Below are positions 23,553 to 35,900 of a stretch of DNA of 64,000 bases, one piece after another. This stretch comes from Heterocephalus glaber (Eukaryota > Chordata > Mammalia > Rodentia > Bathyergidae): assembly GCF_000247695.1 (NCBI RefSeq), contig NW_004624747.1:10587056-10651055 (forward strand), in the 5' to 3' direction. The first letter of the stretch is position 1. The number at the start of each line of letters is the position of its first letter. Below the pieces are notes generated by a model that saw only the letters and a list, made by a program, of their open reading frames with translations, searched no databases and was not told the origin of the DNA. Position numbers and translations under genes: made by a program.

Positions 23553-26030
23553 TGGCTGGGGATTTAGCTCAGTGGTTTTGCCACCTGCAGCACAAGCGCA
23601 AGGACCCGGCAAGCGCAAGGACCTGAGTTCAATCCCCAGTACCAAAAAAAGAAAAGAAAACATCAGACAAACCCAAACTAGAGGATATTTCAGGAAGCAA
23701 TTGCCCTGTCCTCATCACAAGTGTCAAGGTCTGCCAGGTGTGGTGGCTCACTCCTGTGATCCCAGCACTCTGGGAGCCTGAGGCAGGAGGATCACAAGTT
23801 CAAGCCCAGCTTGGGCAACTTAGTGACTTTAGTGAGACCCTATCTCAAAACAAAAATTAAAGGCTGAGAATATAGATTGGTGTGAAGGCCCTGGGTTTAA
23901 TCCCTAGTCCCAGAAACAAATAAAGAACAACAACAACAACAAAAAAGTGTCAAGTTCATTTGAGTCCAGGAAAGACTGAGGAATGTTCCAGACTTAAAGG
24001 ATACTCAAGAAATAGGATAGCTGCATGCAACATGTGATCCTGAACTGGGCCCTTATCCTACAAAGGATATTAGTGGGGCAAACAGCAAACCTTGGATAAG
24101 ATCTGAGGACAACATGGCAGGAGGGTATCACTGTGCATTTCCTGCACTGGTGGATGAGCTGATTCTGTAGCACGTCTTGTTTGGAGGAAATGCACAGTGA
24201 CATACTCAGGAGGATGGTGTGTTATGTCAGGAACTTATGTGCAAATGGTTCTGGATAAAGAAAAGTCATTCAGGGCCAGGGATTTAGCTCAGTAGTTCTG
24301 CCGCCTGCCTTGAAAGTGCAAGGTCCTGAGTTTGATCCCCCGGTACCAAAAAAGAAAAAGTTATTTGTATTGCACTTGTAACTCTTCTGTAAGCTTGAGA
24401 TTGTGTCAGAAGAAAAAGGAATACAAAATAAATATTTTATATGGCTTACATAGTATTTAGATTTTTTTGCCCCATCATTTAATAAATAAAGTGATTTTTT
24501 TAACCTACAAATCTAGGTTTCAGACTTTCCTTGAGGAATGTGAAAAGCTAACCATCAGGTCAGTGGGTTTTCGAGGTGAGTGGCCTGATAGCATCTTTTA
24601 GATGAGTGATGCGGCCTTCACTTCTCCAAAGCCTCCCCACTCCTTAGCATGTCACACCCAACCCACAGCATCTATTTATGCTACCAGCCTGGCACCTGGT
24701 ACCAGCCCATGCCTGTTGTAGCTGTGGGAAGATGAGAATCCACTCCAGAGCAGGCATTTCACACAGGGCTGGGTCATGAGTGGGCAGGTGGATGGATATC
24801 ATGGATGAACTTTCAAAACACCTCACCAACCCAGAGCAAGGACCTATCTCAGCACATCAAACTCATATTTTAGGCTAAGATTCTTCTTGTATCAGCTGTG
24901 GTTTCTGAATGGCATGACTTGATAGAACAAGTTGAGAATCAAATATCATCTGATGCCAGAGGTTCCCCTTGTGAGCTGTGATCTCTCTATGGAGTTGGTG
25001 GAGGCCTCTGAAAGGTGGGTGGGGTTCTGGCACAGAACTGAGGTACTGGGCAGGCTAGGGAGGCTTTGAGGAGGAGATAGTATCGAAGGAGGCCCAAGGC
25101 TGTGAGGTTGGGTGGGGTGGGAACAAGCCAAAGGTAGTGGCTTGGGATCCTGTCAGTGGGAGATCTGGCTTGCTGGGGCATGTCACAGTCTGGGTTATGT
25201 GCAAGAGATAATGATGGCTTCATTTCTCCTAGGCCCTGTCATTTCCTGATTCTATCTGGCTTGTGCCCTTGGTTTGAAACAATCTCTTCTCTCATCTGTC
25301 CCCTGAAACATTAAATTAAAAATATAAAGTTTGGCAGGTATTTTTTTTGGGCATTGGCAATTTCTCATGGCTCTTATTATAAAATGCAAACTCTTTACCA
25401 CTCCCTGCCCCTCTGACCTGGATCCTATCTTCTACTCATCTTTGGCCCTCCTTGCTTACTCCTCTGCCACCCCCTCTCCTGGTCCCTTTAGTCTCCTGTA
25501 CACACCAAGGGCTTTGCCACCTTAAAGTCCTGCCTGTGTGCCTCCCACTCTAAGTCTTTAACCTGGGTGCTTCCTACTTCTTCAGATCTCAGCTCAAGAG
25601 TCACTTCTTCACAGGTACTATTCCTAACCTTCTACATCCCATCTCAGCCAGTGGGCTTCTGTCACCTTCTGTCATTCTCCATAGCTACATTTCACTATCA
25701 TTCCACCATTTTGTTTTCTTTATTAATATTCAGCGGTGTCTGAACCACTCTTATTTACATATTTCACTGTTTGTGCCCCTCACTAGAATGTCAGCTTCTC
25801 AACAGCAGAGATTTTGCTATATTGCTTATCGCTTTATGGATAGCACAGCACATGGTGCCGAGTAGGGGCATAATGAATATTTATTCTGGCACGAATAAGA
25901 GGCTCTGTACAACAGCATGCTGAATTTTTAGATAAACTGAACATTGGTTTTAGGACATAAGCATCTAGGTGAGTCGTGGCTAGATGAATCTGATCGGGCT
26001 GTGAGAAGCATGTTCTCCGGGCTGTCGACC
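23553..26030. repeat. TCHP-GLTP intergenic part 3
   Basis: A plus ID at 23,553-23,645 has a short internal duplication (CAAGCGCAAGGACC repeated). A plus B1-dID lies at about 23,728-23,925 with a (CAA)n tail. An L1-type 3'-end remnant, about 23,985-24,430, is interrupted by a plus ID at 24,271-24,352. Positions 24,450-26,030 are single-copy-looking intergenic sequence in which I recognise no gene or repeat with confidence. Confidence 0.5.
24125..24205. other. strong hairpin-forming inverted repeat
   Basis: GTAT-CACTGTGCATTTCCT at 24125-24143 pairs with AGGAAATGCACAGTG-AC-ATAC at 24185-24205, giving a 19-bp stem with one 2-base bulge and a 41-base loop. It sits in what looks like an old L1-type remnant. 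Transcription is unknown. Confidence 0.6.
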
Positions 26031-26399
26031 TCATGTTAGATTTGGGAAACAAGCAACGTCAGGTGGGTGGTTGAGTTGGATTATAAACTGGGTTTGGTCC
26101 ACCCAGTAACGTCAGACTGTTGAGGTCAGACTGGACCCCAGATTTGGTGAAACAGGAATCCAGTTGGGCAGTGGGTGAGATAGCTTGCGACCTGAGCAGT
26201 GTCCAACAGTTATGAGGTTGCTGAAGGTGAAGAATCAAGCACTCGAGCGTTTCCTCTGGTTGCAGCTATGGAGAACCATAACCCGGGCCCTGTCCAACAA
26301 GGTCACTAGGGGCTGTGGGAGGACAGGCCCTGTTTGGGGCGAAGCGGGACGTTCTGAGGAGCGCTGGCTGGCAAGGAGCATAACGTGGATGCTGTGTAG

Positions 26400-26859
26400 G
26401 TTGTGAGCGCGGACAAGATAGGAGCCGGCCGCTGGGTTCCGGGGCCAAGCAGGAGGCGGTAGGAGTCACGCCTGCGAAAAGTTTACCTGGGAGCGGCTCA
26501 CTTGGGCGGACCGGGACCCAAGAGCCGCGGGCTTCCACATCGCCCCGCCCCCAAGCCAATGGTCGCGCGAAAGCCGCAGGAGGCAGGGGCGGATTGGACG
26601 GGCTGGTGCGGCGGCGGGCGCGGATTGGGTGTACGCGGGAGGGGCGGGGCCGCGAGCCCGGGAGTTTAGGCGCTTGGCCGGCGGGCGGCGCTGAGCCCTC
26701 GGCTACGAGGGCGCAGCGCTGGCGGAAGTTGCGACGCTGGCGTCCCCGGAGCCTACGGAGGGCGGCAGTGACAGGCCGAGCGCTGACGGCAGCGATTCGG
26801 GGGGTGGCGTGGACGCCCGCGGCGCGGGCTGGGGCATCACCGCGGGCCTTGACCCCGAA
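26400..26859 (+). promoter_or_regulatory. GLTP: GLTP CpG-island promoter and 5' UTR
   Basis: The CpG-dense segment spans about 26,400-26,980 and has no TATA box. A CCAAT box is at 26,556-26,560, inverted CCAAT motifs (ATTGG) at 26,593-26,597 and 26,624-26,628, and a consensus Sp1 GC box (GGGGCGGGGC) at 26,641-26,650, with further GC-box-like sequence (CCCCGCCCCC) at about 26,542-26,552. Transcription probably starts between about 26,660 and 26,760, but this was not resolved. The human GLTP promoter is known to be Sp1/Sp3-driven and TATA-less, which agrees. Confidence 0.75.
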
Positions 26860-26962
26860 ATGGCGCTGCTGGCGGAGCACCTGCTGAAGCCACTGCCTGC
26901 GGACAAGCAGATCGAGACCGGGCCCTTCTTGGAGGCGGTGTCCCACCTGCCACCCTTCTTCG
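26860..26962 (+). CDS. GLTP: GLTP coding exon 1
   Basis: Thirty-four codons plus one base, MALLAEHLLKPLPADKQIET to ...SHLPPFF|G, with donor GTGAGC. The ATG context is CCGAAATGG, with a G at +4. Confidence 0.96.
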
Positions 26963-29900
26963 GTGAGCCGGGGTGGGGGTTGGAGGTGGCCTGTTCCCTG
27001 ATCTTCCCCAAAACATCCCTCCCCTAGACACCCCGAGTACTGTTTCCTACGTCCCGGATCCCCTTCCCTTCCACGCACCCCACATTCTCCCCACCCCAGC
27101 CCACTCCCAGATTCTCTCTTCCCAAACATGTTCTAGCTTCCATCTCTTGCCAGACATTCCCAACTCCTCCATCTCCCTCAGACACCTCACATTCCTTCCT
27201 GTGCCTTAGATGCACCCCAATCCTCCACTCCGTCAGGCACCCTCAATCGCCCACCTCCCTCAAACATACTTACTCTCGCATCTCCCCCAGACCTGTTCCA
27301 AGCCTCTACCCTTCCTCCTAAACGTCCTGCCCCTTCTCTTCCCAAATTCTTCATTGCTCACCCCATCTTTCCTCCCTATCTGAATGGTTCTCATCCCCTC
27401 AACGGAAGGGCCTTTAAAATGAATGAATTTTCTCTTCACTCTTCCAGCCTCTCCCTCCTGGGACTCGTGAACTTTTTTCTCAGCATTTCCACATTCTGGA
27501 GCAAAGTCCCTCACCACCACCTCCGAGGGTGGAGCAGGGAGGGAGGGGGATTTTGAAGATGGAATTGCAAACGTCTAGGGCCCTTTTCTATGGGAAGTCA
27601 CCTAAAATTTTTCCTCCATGTAGGACAGGGGTCAGGGTGGGGGGAGCTGTTCCTTGGGGTGATGTTATACTCAAAGTGCTTGGCATGAATCCCTTCCTCA
27701 TTTTGGGCTCTAAAAGAGGATGACCCCTTCCCCATTTGTCATGTTGAAGAGGTCATGGGAGCTCTGGGAAGGTGGTCCCTAAGCCAGTTTCAGACTCTCT
27801 TTCTGCCCTCCCCTTCCCCAGACCAGGCCAGGCCCTGATGGAAAATGGGAAACTGAAGCCAATACCATCTGCCTCTGCCCTTTGCCTTTCCCTACAGTAA
27901 AGAGTGCAACCCAAGCCTCTGCTTTCTTCTTGCCATGGGACTCTCCCAGTGTCCTGCCCTGCCCTATAGGAAGATACTGGCATCTGGGACAGAGTCCAGC
28001 TGAAGCCCACAGACAGGCAGAACCTATGACTGGCTTGGACTGAAGAGATTTGGCACCTAGGGCAGTCAGTTGCTCTGCCCCTAGTTTATGATCAGGGCTT
28101 GTTCAGGGCAGTAGTTCCCATTGAGGGGGTTGTGGCCAGGCTGAGTTATTGCTCAGTTTTCCTCTCCAACTCTTGGGTCTCAGCGTCCCTATCCATGAAA
28201 TGAGGATGCTGATCGCATTAGCCAGAGGGAGTAAAGGAGGGGGTCTAAGTGCTAACTCAATGCTAGCTGGGCTGGGGGGAGGGGTTTTCTATCTGTAAGT
28301 TCCTGGAGGCAGTTTTGGTTCCTTCCCATAGTAGATGATTAATCAATGCTGGGTGAGTGCCCTTGCCTGGTTTGCTTGTCTCAGACCTGGGTCAGCAACC
28401 TGAGAGCAAGTCTCTGTCGTTTACATCCACTTCTGTGACCCCAGTGCCTGGAGTGGTGCCTGGCCCATAGCAGGTGCTCAGTCAATACTGTTGAATGTAT
28501 GAAACTTTCTTAGTAGCTCAGCTTGAGGTAATACTGCATCTCCAGGTGGGTGCTTGGGTGCTAACTTGCTTTACCATTGAGGAATTATTTTTGTAACCAG
28601 GTTGTGTTGTGTTGTTTGTTTCCACTTTGGTACTATGAGTATTTGCAAGTCAGAGCCAGCTTGCCCTGGACAGGGATTCAGAATCTGTCTAAGCCAGTGG
28701 CTCTCAACTGGGGGCAGTTTTGCCCCTGAGGGGACATCTGTCCATGTTTGGAGACATTTTTGTTTGTCAACACAGTGGGGGTTACTGGATGCTCCAGGGT
28801 CCGACAGTGGTGTCATTAAGCACCCTACAGTTCACAGGACTGTGTCCCCACCACAAAGAATGACCTGGCCCCAAATGTCAGCAGTGTCAAGGTGGAAGAC
28901 CCCAGGTTAAGCTCTGTGCCCTTTTTCCCCCTTACCTTCAACAGAGGTACATGTCAGTTCTGCACTGGGGGGCATATTGGTTGGATGCGATTGTCTGTGC
29001 AGTTTGGGAGGAAAGGGAGAGGTGACAGCTGGAGTCTGGAGTCCCTTTTCCTGGCCTCTAAGGACCCTTGTTTCTGCTGAGGTCCTGTGCTGTGGGTGTC
29101 ACAGCCATGAACAGAAGCACCATTTAGTCAGAAGGCTCAGTGTGGTTGGCCCTCAAGGCGTTAACTGCCTAGGCAGTTCTGCCCACCAGGGCTATTCACT
29201 ACTCACCAGAAGAGGAGACTTCTTAGCACCCTTAAAAACGAAAGTGATAATCCACTTTGAGCTGTTCTGCTCTTCCAGGAAGAAACTGAGGGTTTCAGAC
29301 TTTGGTTGGAGGAAGGCTCTTCTACCCTGGCTTTTCTCCAGGGCTCTGAGGTTGATTGGTATCTGCTGTCAGCTCCATTGCAAGGGCTTTGTATAGATTT
29401 GCGGAGCGTCTGTCTGGTCACCTGGATGGTCTGGGTGCTGTGTGTATCTCTCCAGTGAAGCTGGTCAGGAGTGATGGGCGTAAGGAGTTGGAGAGGCATT
29501 GCAGTGACAGTTTCTTTCAGATCAGGGTTTTTTCATAGTGACACTGCCGACATTAGGGGACATGTCATTCTTGGTGGTGGTGAGGGGCTGTCCTGTGCTT
29601 TGTAAGGTGCTAAGCAGCATCCCAGGCCTCTGACTACTAGATGCCAGTAGCACACCCTGTCCTGAAGTTGTGACAACTAAAACTATCTCCAGGGAGGCAA
29701 AATCATTCATTGAGAACTATTCAACTTCATTGAGAACTATTGCTTTAGAAATATAAATTCAGTAGAAGATTGAAAGCTGTGTTTTTTAAAAGGTGTTTAA
29801 TTCTACAAGGGAGATCTATTCATTGAAGGAAAATTGAGCAAAAGCTAATAATGAAGAAGAATACATTGTTTGGATGTGGTCATAATTTTTTAAGCTATCC

Positions 29901-32900
29901 CCTACTGTTAGACACTCAGGTTGCTTCTTTTTTTTCACTCTGGTAAAAAATGCCGGGCCAAACATCTTTTTTTTTCCTTTTAACAAAACATTTATTTATA
30001 CATTTTAGGTATACATAATGATAACATTCATCATAAGGGATTTGTACCTGTACATGATGTATCTTCTTTTTTCCCATTCCCCCCACCTCCCTTCGACCCC
30101 TCTTCTCCTCCTTATATACAAAAGCTTTGTTTCCATTTTTTCCTTCTATTTTCTTTTTTTCTTGTTCTTTCTCCCTCCCGCCTCCTTGTTCCCCTTCTCA
30201 TTTGAACATTTTCTTCCCATTTCCCAATATCTGTTCCACATTTAGTCCTTATTTCCACTTTCGGTTTCTCACACCAGAGAAACAATGCGCGCACTAAACA
30301 TCTTTGTGCATGTTTCTTTGCCCAGTTCTTTATATATTTCTCATTTTTAGAAGTCAGAGGGAGAGTCCCAGGGTGTGAAGGGTTTTAACCTGGTGGAGCA
30401 GCCACATTTCTTTAGTCTTTGCAGGGTGTGGTTTGTGACAGACTTGGCTGGGCTTGGAAAAGGCTGATTCTTTCTGCCTCAGTGGGCATGGGCTGTGATC
30501 AGCCTCCTGCTCATCTGGTTTAGGTATCCTCCTCTAGGGCTTGCGCTTTCTTCATATCTCTAGCCTGAATCTCTAAAGTTATACAGGTTTTACTACATCC
30601 ACTCAGAGGCCAGGCCTTTATCCATCTTTTTTCTCTCCCTTGACCCAGTAATTGGATCTTACCTGACTTATCAGTTTGCAAGACTGACTTCTGTGAAGTC
30701 TGCTTTCTCATTTTTTTAGGTCAATTATGCAGCTGTCCTGGAGCATTAACAGTTGGGAGATTTAGATGTCATTTAGTCATGTCACTCCCTGCCTAGGGGC
30801 CTCAATGGCTCCCTATTACCTTATCCTGAAGTCTATGCTATTGGCTTTCTGAATGGCTAGCAGCCCCACAAATGGCACTTTGCCTCTGGCTCCGAAGCTT
30901 TCCTGGCCCCTGTCTTTTTGCTGATGAATCACTCTGCTCTCAGCCCACCCCTTGCTTTTGTCTGGCTGGGTTCCATACCTCCTTAAGGAATTAGCTTATC
31001 AGTCACCTCACCCAGAAAGTCTTTTCCAACTCCCCTAGACTCAGAACCTGTCACATTCTGTGACTTTGAGTTATTTCAATGCCTAGCACTTGGTAAGCTA
31101 AAATATTTGCTGAATGCTTTTGGTTCCTTCCTGTTCTTCTGAGTTCTTGCTGAAAATGCTTTGCCTTTCTCTCCAAATTAAAATAGATGATTTAATTAAA
31201 GCACATGACAAAATTGAAATGTATAACCCCTTTCAAAGCCTGTACTCAGCAGACATTATTAATCAATCATGATACTTTTCCCTTTTGAGCCTACATGCAG
31301 CCTTGGTATCTTTTTTTCTTTCTTCCTCTCTTTTCTTTCTATTGTGATAGTGGAGACTGAATTGTGATGTTGGATCTCTATGCACAGAGCTACAACCCTG
31401 CCCTCTTTTGTTTTTTATTTCCAGTCAGGGTCTTGTAAATTGCTCAGGCTGGGCTCAAACTTTCAATCCTAGCTGGGTGTGGTACTGCTGTAATCCCAGC
31501 AAAGGAGGCAGGAAGATCACTGTGAGTTCAAGGCCAGCCTGAACTACATAGCAAGACCCTGTCTCAAAAACTTGTGATCCTCCTGCCTCAGCCTCCCAGA
31601 GTGCTAGGATTACAGACATGCACCACCATGCCTGGCAGCCTTGACATCTTTCTTAACACAACCATTCCAGGTCAATTAGAGTTGGTGCTTGAGATGGCAT
31701 CTATTTGCCATTACTCTTTAGAAAGAAACCAGAGACAGAGGAGCTAAAGGTAATGATTTCCACCTTTCAGTTCTTGAAATCCCAGTTCTGGAGCTGATGT
31801 TTTCATTCATGCCTCTCAGTACCGTTAAGTGGGTGTCAGTAGAATCTGGCCTCATGGGTGCCTGGTACTGATTACACCGTCCTAGAGTGAGCCCAGAAAG
31901 AGGTTTTCTGTCACTTTTGATTCATTGGTTGCTCCACTTCGGTAGTCTAGAAGCACAAGTTTATCTTCTTTTTTTATAGCCAACCCCCGCCCCCCAAACT
32001 GAGGCCATTGAGGTCAGAGAGGTTAGGTGATTTGTGAGTTGCACAGCCAGTGAACAAGCAGACTTGCCAGGCTAGACCTCAGACCTCTGGACTCCTCTTG
32101 CTGCACTCTAGCACTGTGCTGCCCACTGTCCAGGCTTCCACTCCTGTAGAGGGGGAACAACCCTCGGAGAGCCGGGCTGATTGGCCCCTGAGGAAGTCCA
32201 GCAGCTCTGCTGGCACTGTTGTGAACTTGTGACATTATAAGTGGTCTGGGAGCTTACTAGCTATGGCTGTTTCCTTTGAGGTGGGTATTTCCTCACCTGC
32301 CCAAGCTGGGTAACTCCCTCTTATTTGTATGCAAATTAGAATGGGAGGTGTGGAAGTCACCCTTAGGGTGGGGAGCCCCAAACAGTCCCGCTTCCTTTAA
32401 TTAGGACCTGGGCTGACAGCCTGGAAGCGCCCTCCCGACCCTTCTTGGTCTGTAAGGAAGCTCTCAGTAGCAAGCATTTTCTGGGGTCTGGGGCCACCTG
32501 CCGCATCCCTGCTGTGTTTGTTTTAAGTGGAATACAAATATATGTTGAGTTTTGTCTTTGTATAGACAATCCCAAGAAAGACAAATGAGAAACTACTCAC
32601 CCTCCCAGTGTAGCAGGTGAGTTCTTATTTTGGTTGAGGGTCTATTGAGAGCAGGATTCTAGAGGAAGGGGACATAGCCTGTGTGCCTGAGAGGGACACT
32701 TGAAAGAAGAAACCATGTCTTGTGGGGAAATGAAGCCAAAAAGACAGTTTCTGCCATGGTTTGTACGATCTTGAAGTTGTCATGAGTTGGAGGTACATGT
32801 GGGAGGATGTGACATAGTGAGGCGTCATGAGCCGTTAGGAGCACCTTGTGGGTGACACCCACTTGGGATGTCACCTGGCCTAAGTACAATTTGAGGAAGC

Positions 32901-35900
32901 GGAGAGGCTGCCACAGCCCCACTATGTTTCCTGTCAAGCTGGCTGTTTTTGAGGCTCAAAGATGAGAAGTCCCTTTGAATCTGACTCTTTCTCTCTGACA
33001 TCCATGCTCTGAACATCCCTGATGGAGGAGTGGAAAGAAACACGGACATTTATATCACACTGAGCCAGCCGGAACTTCAGTTCTGTGGGCAGGGATAAGG
33101 GCAGGGGACCAAAGCTGTGTGTCCATGAGCAAGTCCTTCCCTCTCTTGAGTCTGCAGCCCCAATGTAAAACAGGAAACAGCCCCCTGGGAGGGTTGATGA
33201 AGTTGACCTCACACGACAGTATTGACTCTCCATGCCTAACATCACCTCATCTTTGTGCAGGCAGGACATGACACCTGCTTCAAAAGTGCAAGGTCCTCAG
33301 TTCCATCCCTGGTACCAAAAAAAGAAGCCACCTCCTGAGTCTGGGTGACCAACTATCAGGGTGCCAGGCCAGCCAGTGGGTGCTTCAATCTGAGACTCAT
33401 CCCAGCATAGAGTATAGACAGTTTGTGTCCACTTGCCCTGCCCCTGATGAAAGAGGTGATATTGTCCTTCTGTACTCAGAAAAGTCAGGCCTTGAGATCT
33501 GGCCTCCGCTGCTGAAAAGCACAGAAGGGAAACGCAGGAGAGAAATGCCCAGTGTGCGCTATGACTTGCTGGCTCTGTGGTGTGGGTGCTGCACTGTGAC
33601 TCCCTTAGGGACAGAGCTTGGGACCTCCTGGGGTCCAGCCCCATGCCCGGCACAGGGTAGGTGGCCAGCCAGTGTGGAACTGAAAGGGAACAGGAAGCAT
33701 GCATGACAAAAGGCTCTGTGAAATACAGTGGGTGGCTGGATCTTAGCTAGGTAACCTGCACTTTGAGTGACTGCCAGGGTCAATCCGGAACCAGATGTTA
33801 CTTATTTCTAATCCTTGTGAGAACCTTAAGAAGGAAGAATTGGTGCCATTTTATGGGAGAGGAAACAGGTCCAGAGAGATGAAGGGATCTGACCAAGTGA
33901 CAAAGCTAGAAGGTGGCCCTGTCCCCTGCCCCCGTGTTGGGGAGGGGAAGCGATAGGAAGTTCTGTGCAGCAGGACAGTGAGCTCATTTCACTGAGCTTA
34001 TTAGGATGGAAATGATGGGTTCTAGTCTTAGGTTTCATTGTTTCAGCCTAAAACCCAGCTGGGTGAATGAATGCTAATCTTTTCTTTGCGTTCTTACAAT
34101 GGTACTGGTATCACAGTCTTTTTTTTTTTTTTCTTCCTTTTTTATTGTCATAGTGTTAATTGTATCTGAGCTTTTTAAAGTCATTACTAGGGATCAGCCC
34201 CCTCCAGGGTCCTGTGAAGCCTCAGCTTTCCACCTGGGTAGGCAGGCAGCCAGCCAGGCAGTGGGGCTCACTCACACTTCTCTGGGCTCCAGAATGGTTC
34301 ATGTTCTGCACTGCTGTTGCTCTAGGCCCTTGATTTGCTCCCTTCCGAGACCCCTTTTTAATGGTCTGGAATCCATGTGAAGTCGTTATTTTATGATTAG
34401 GAGAGTTCTGCTAATATTTACCATTTCAATCATCAATCTCTCTCCTTCCTAGTTCCTTACTTATTTATTTCTTTTTTTATTTATTTATTTTTGCTGGGGT
34501 AGGAACCCCAGAGCCACATCCCCAGCCCTCTCTCCTCCATTCTAGGGATCAAACCCAGAGTCTTATACATTCTGGGCAAGCGCTGTACCACTGAGCCATA
34601 TCTTCTCTCTCCTTTGTTTTTTTGTTTTTAGACATGGTCTCACTGTGTATTCTAGGCTGGCCTTTACTCATTATGTAGCCCAGACTGGCCTCAAATTCGC
34701 AGTGATCCTCCTGCCTCAGCCTCCAAGTTCTGGGATTATAAGCATGCACCACCAGGCTCAGGTCCTGTATCTCCTTACTTAATCATTAGTATCATTGTTT
34801 TCTGGACTTCTCTAAAGAATAAGCTTTTCAGGCTGGGGATTTAGCTCAGTAGTTCCGGTGTCTGCCTTGCAAGCACAAGGTCCCAAGTTTGATCCCTGGT
34901 ATAAAAAAAAAAAAAAAATAAGCTTTGCCTTTTGCAAAATATAAAGATGATGATTTAATGTATAATAATAGGCATAAATAACAAAACTTTCTATTGAGTG
35001 TTATAAATGACGTGCATGAAACCACTCATGCAGAGACAGGTTTTTGTGAGGAAAAATAAAAGTTTATTACAGTGAACAGAGACTAAAATTGAGGATAGAT
35101 TTTTAGCAGCTAACTGGGAAGACCAGAGTCTGTTACATCCGTAGGTGGATGGGCTGACATCAAGAGATAGATAGCAGCAACTAGCTGAGAAAGAAATTAG
35201 GTTTATATAGGTATTGAAAGGGCTAAGGAATCTGGGGTGAAACGTTTACGATTGAGTGCCCAAGGGCAATCAGTGGAGGTGTATATACAATAACTGGACT
35301 TGTCAGCACCGGGGAGTGTCTTATGGCCATCTGTCCTGCTTACTGAGAAATAGCCTGTTGTTTGCTGAAACCAGCCTGTTTGTTTGTGAAGGTCTCATTT
35401 AGGCCAGGCATGAGATTGAGCACTTACTAGGTGCCAGGAACTGTACTAACACCTCCCCCCCAGCTTTTTTTGTTTGTTTTGTGTGTTGTTTTTTTCCAGT
35501 ACCGGGGATCAAACTCAGGACCTTGTGCTTGTGAGGCAGGCATGGCACCACTGAGCTACCCCTCACCCACCCCGCACTTTGTGACTGGGGATTGAACCGA
35601 AGGGCCTTTACACTGAACTATTGGCTCAGCCTATATTTTATTTTTTATTTTGAGACAGGGTCTCGCTAAGTCATTGAGGTGCCTAGCCTGGGCTTGAACT
35701 CGTGATCCTCCTGCCTCAGTCTCCCAGAGTGCCCAGCCCTAATCTCTTTATACAATCTCTTTTAAACCTCACAGTAGCCCTGTGAAGTGGACCATTATTA
35801 GCTTCATTTTACGAATGAGGAGCTTGTGGCTTGGAAAGTTAGCTGATTTCTCTCAGGCCACACAGTAAGTCAGAGAACTAATTTTCCCAACTGCATTTCT

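Noticed and set aside
26266..27129. 287-codon minus-strand open frame across the GLTP CpG island
   Set aside because: Pro/Arg/Ala/Gly-rich translation typical of random GC-rich sequence, antisense to GLTP exon 1, with no recognisable domain.
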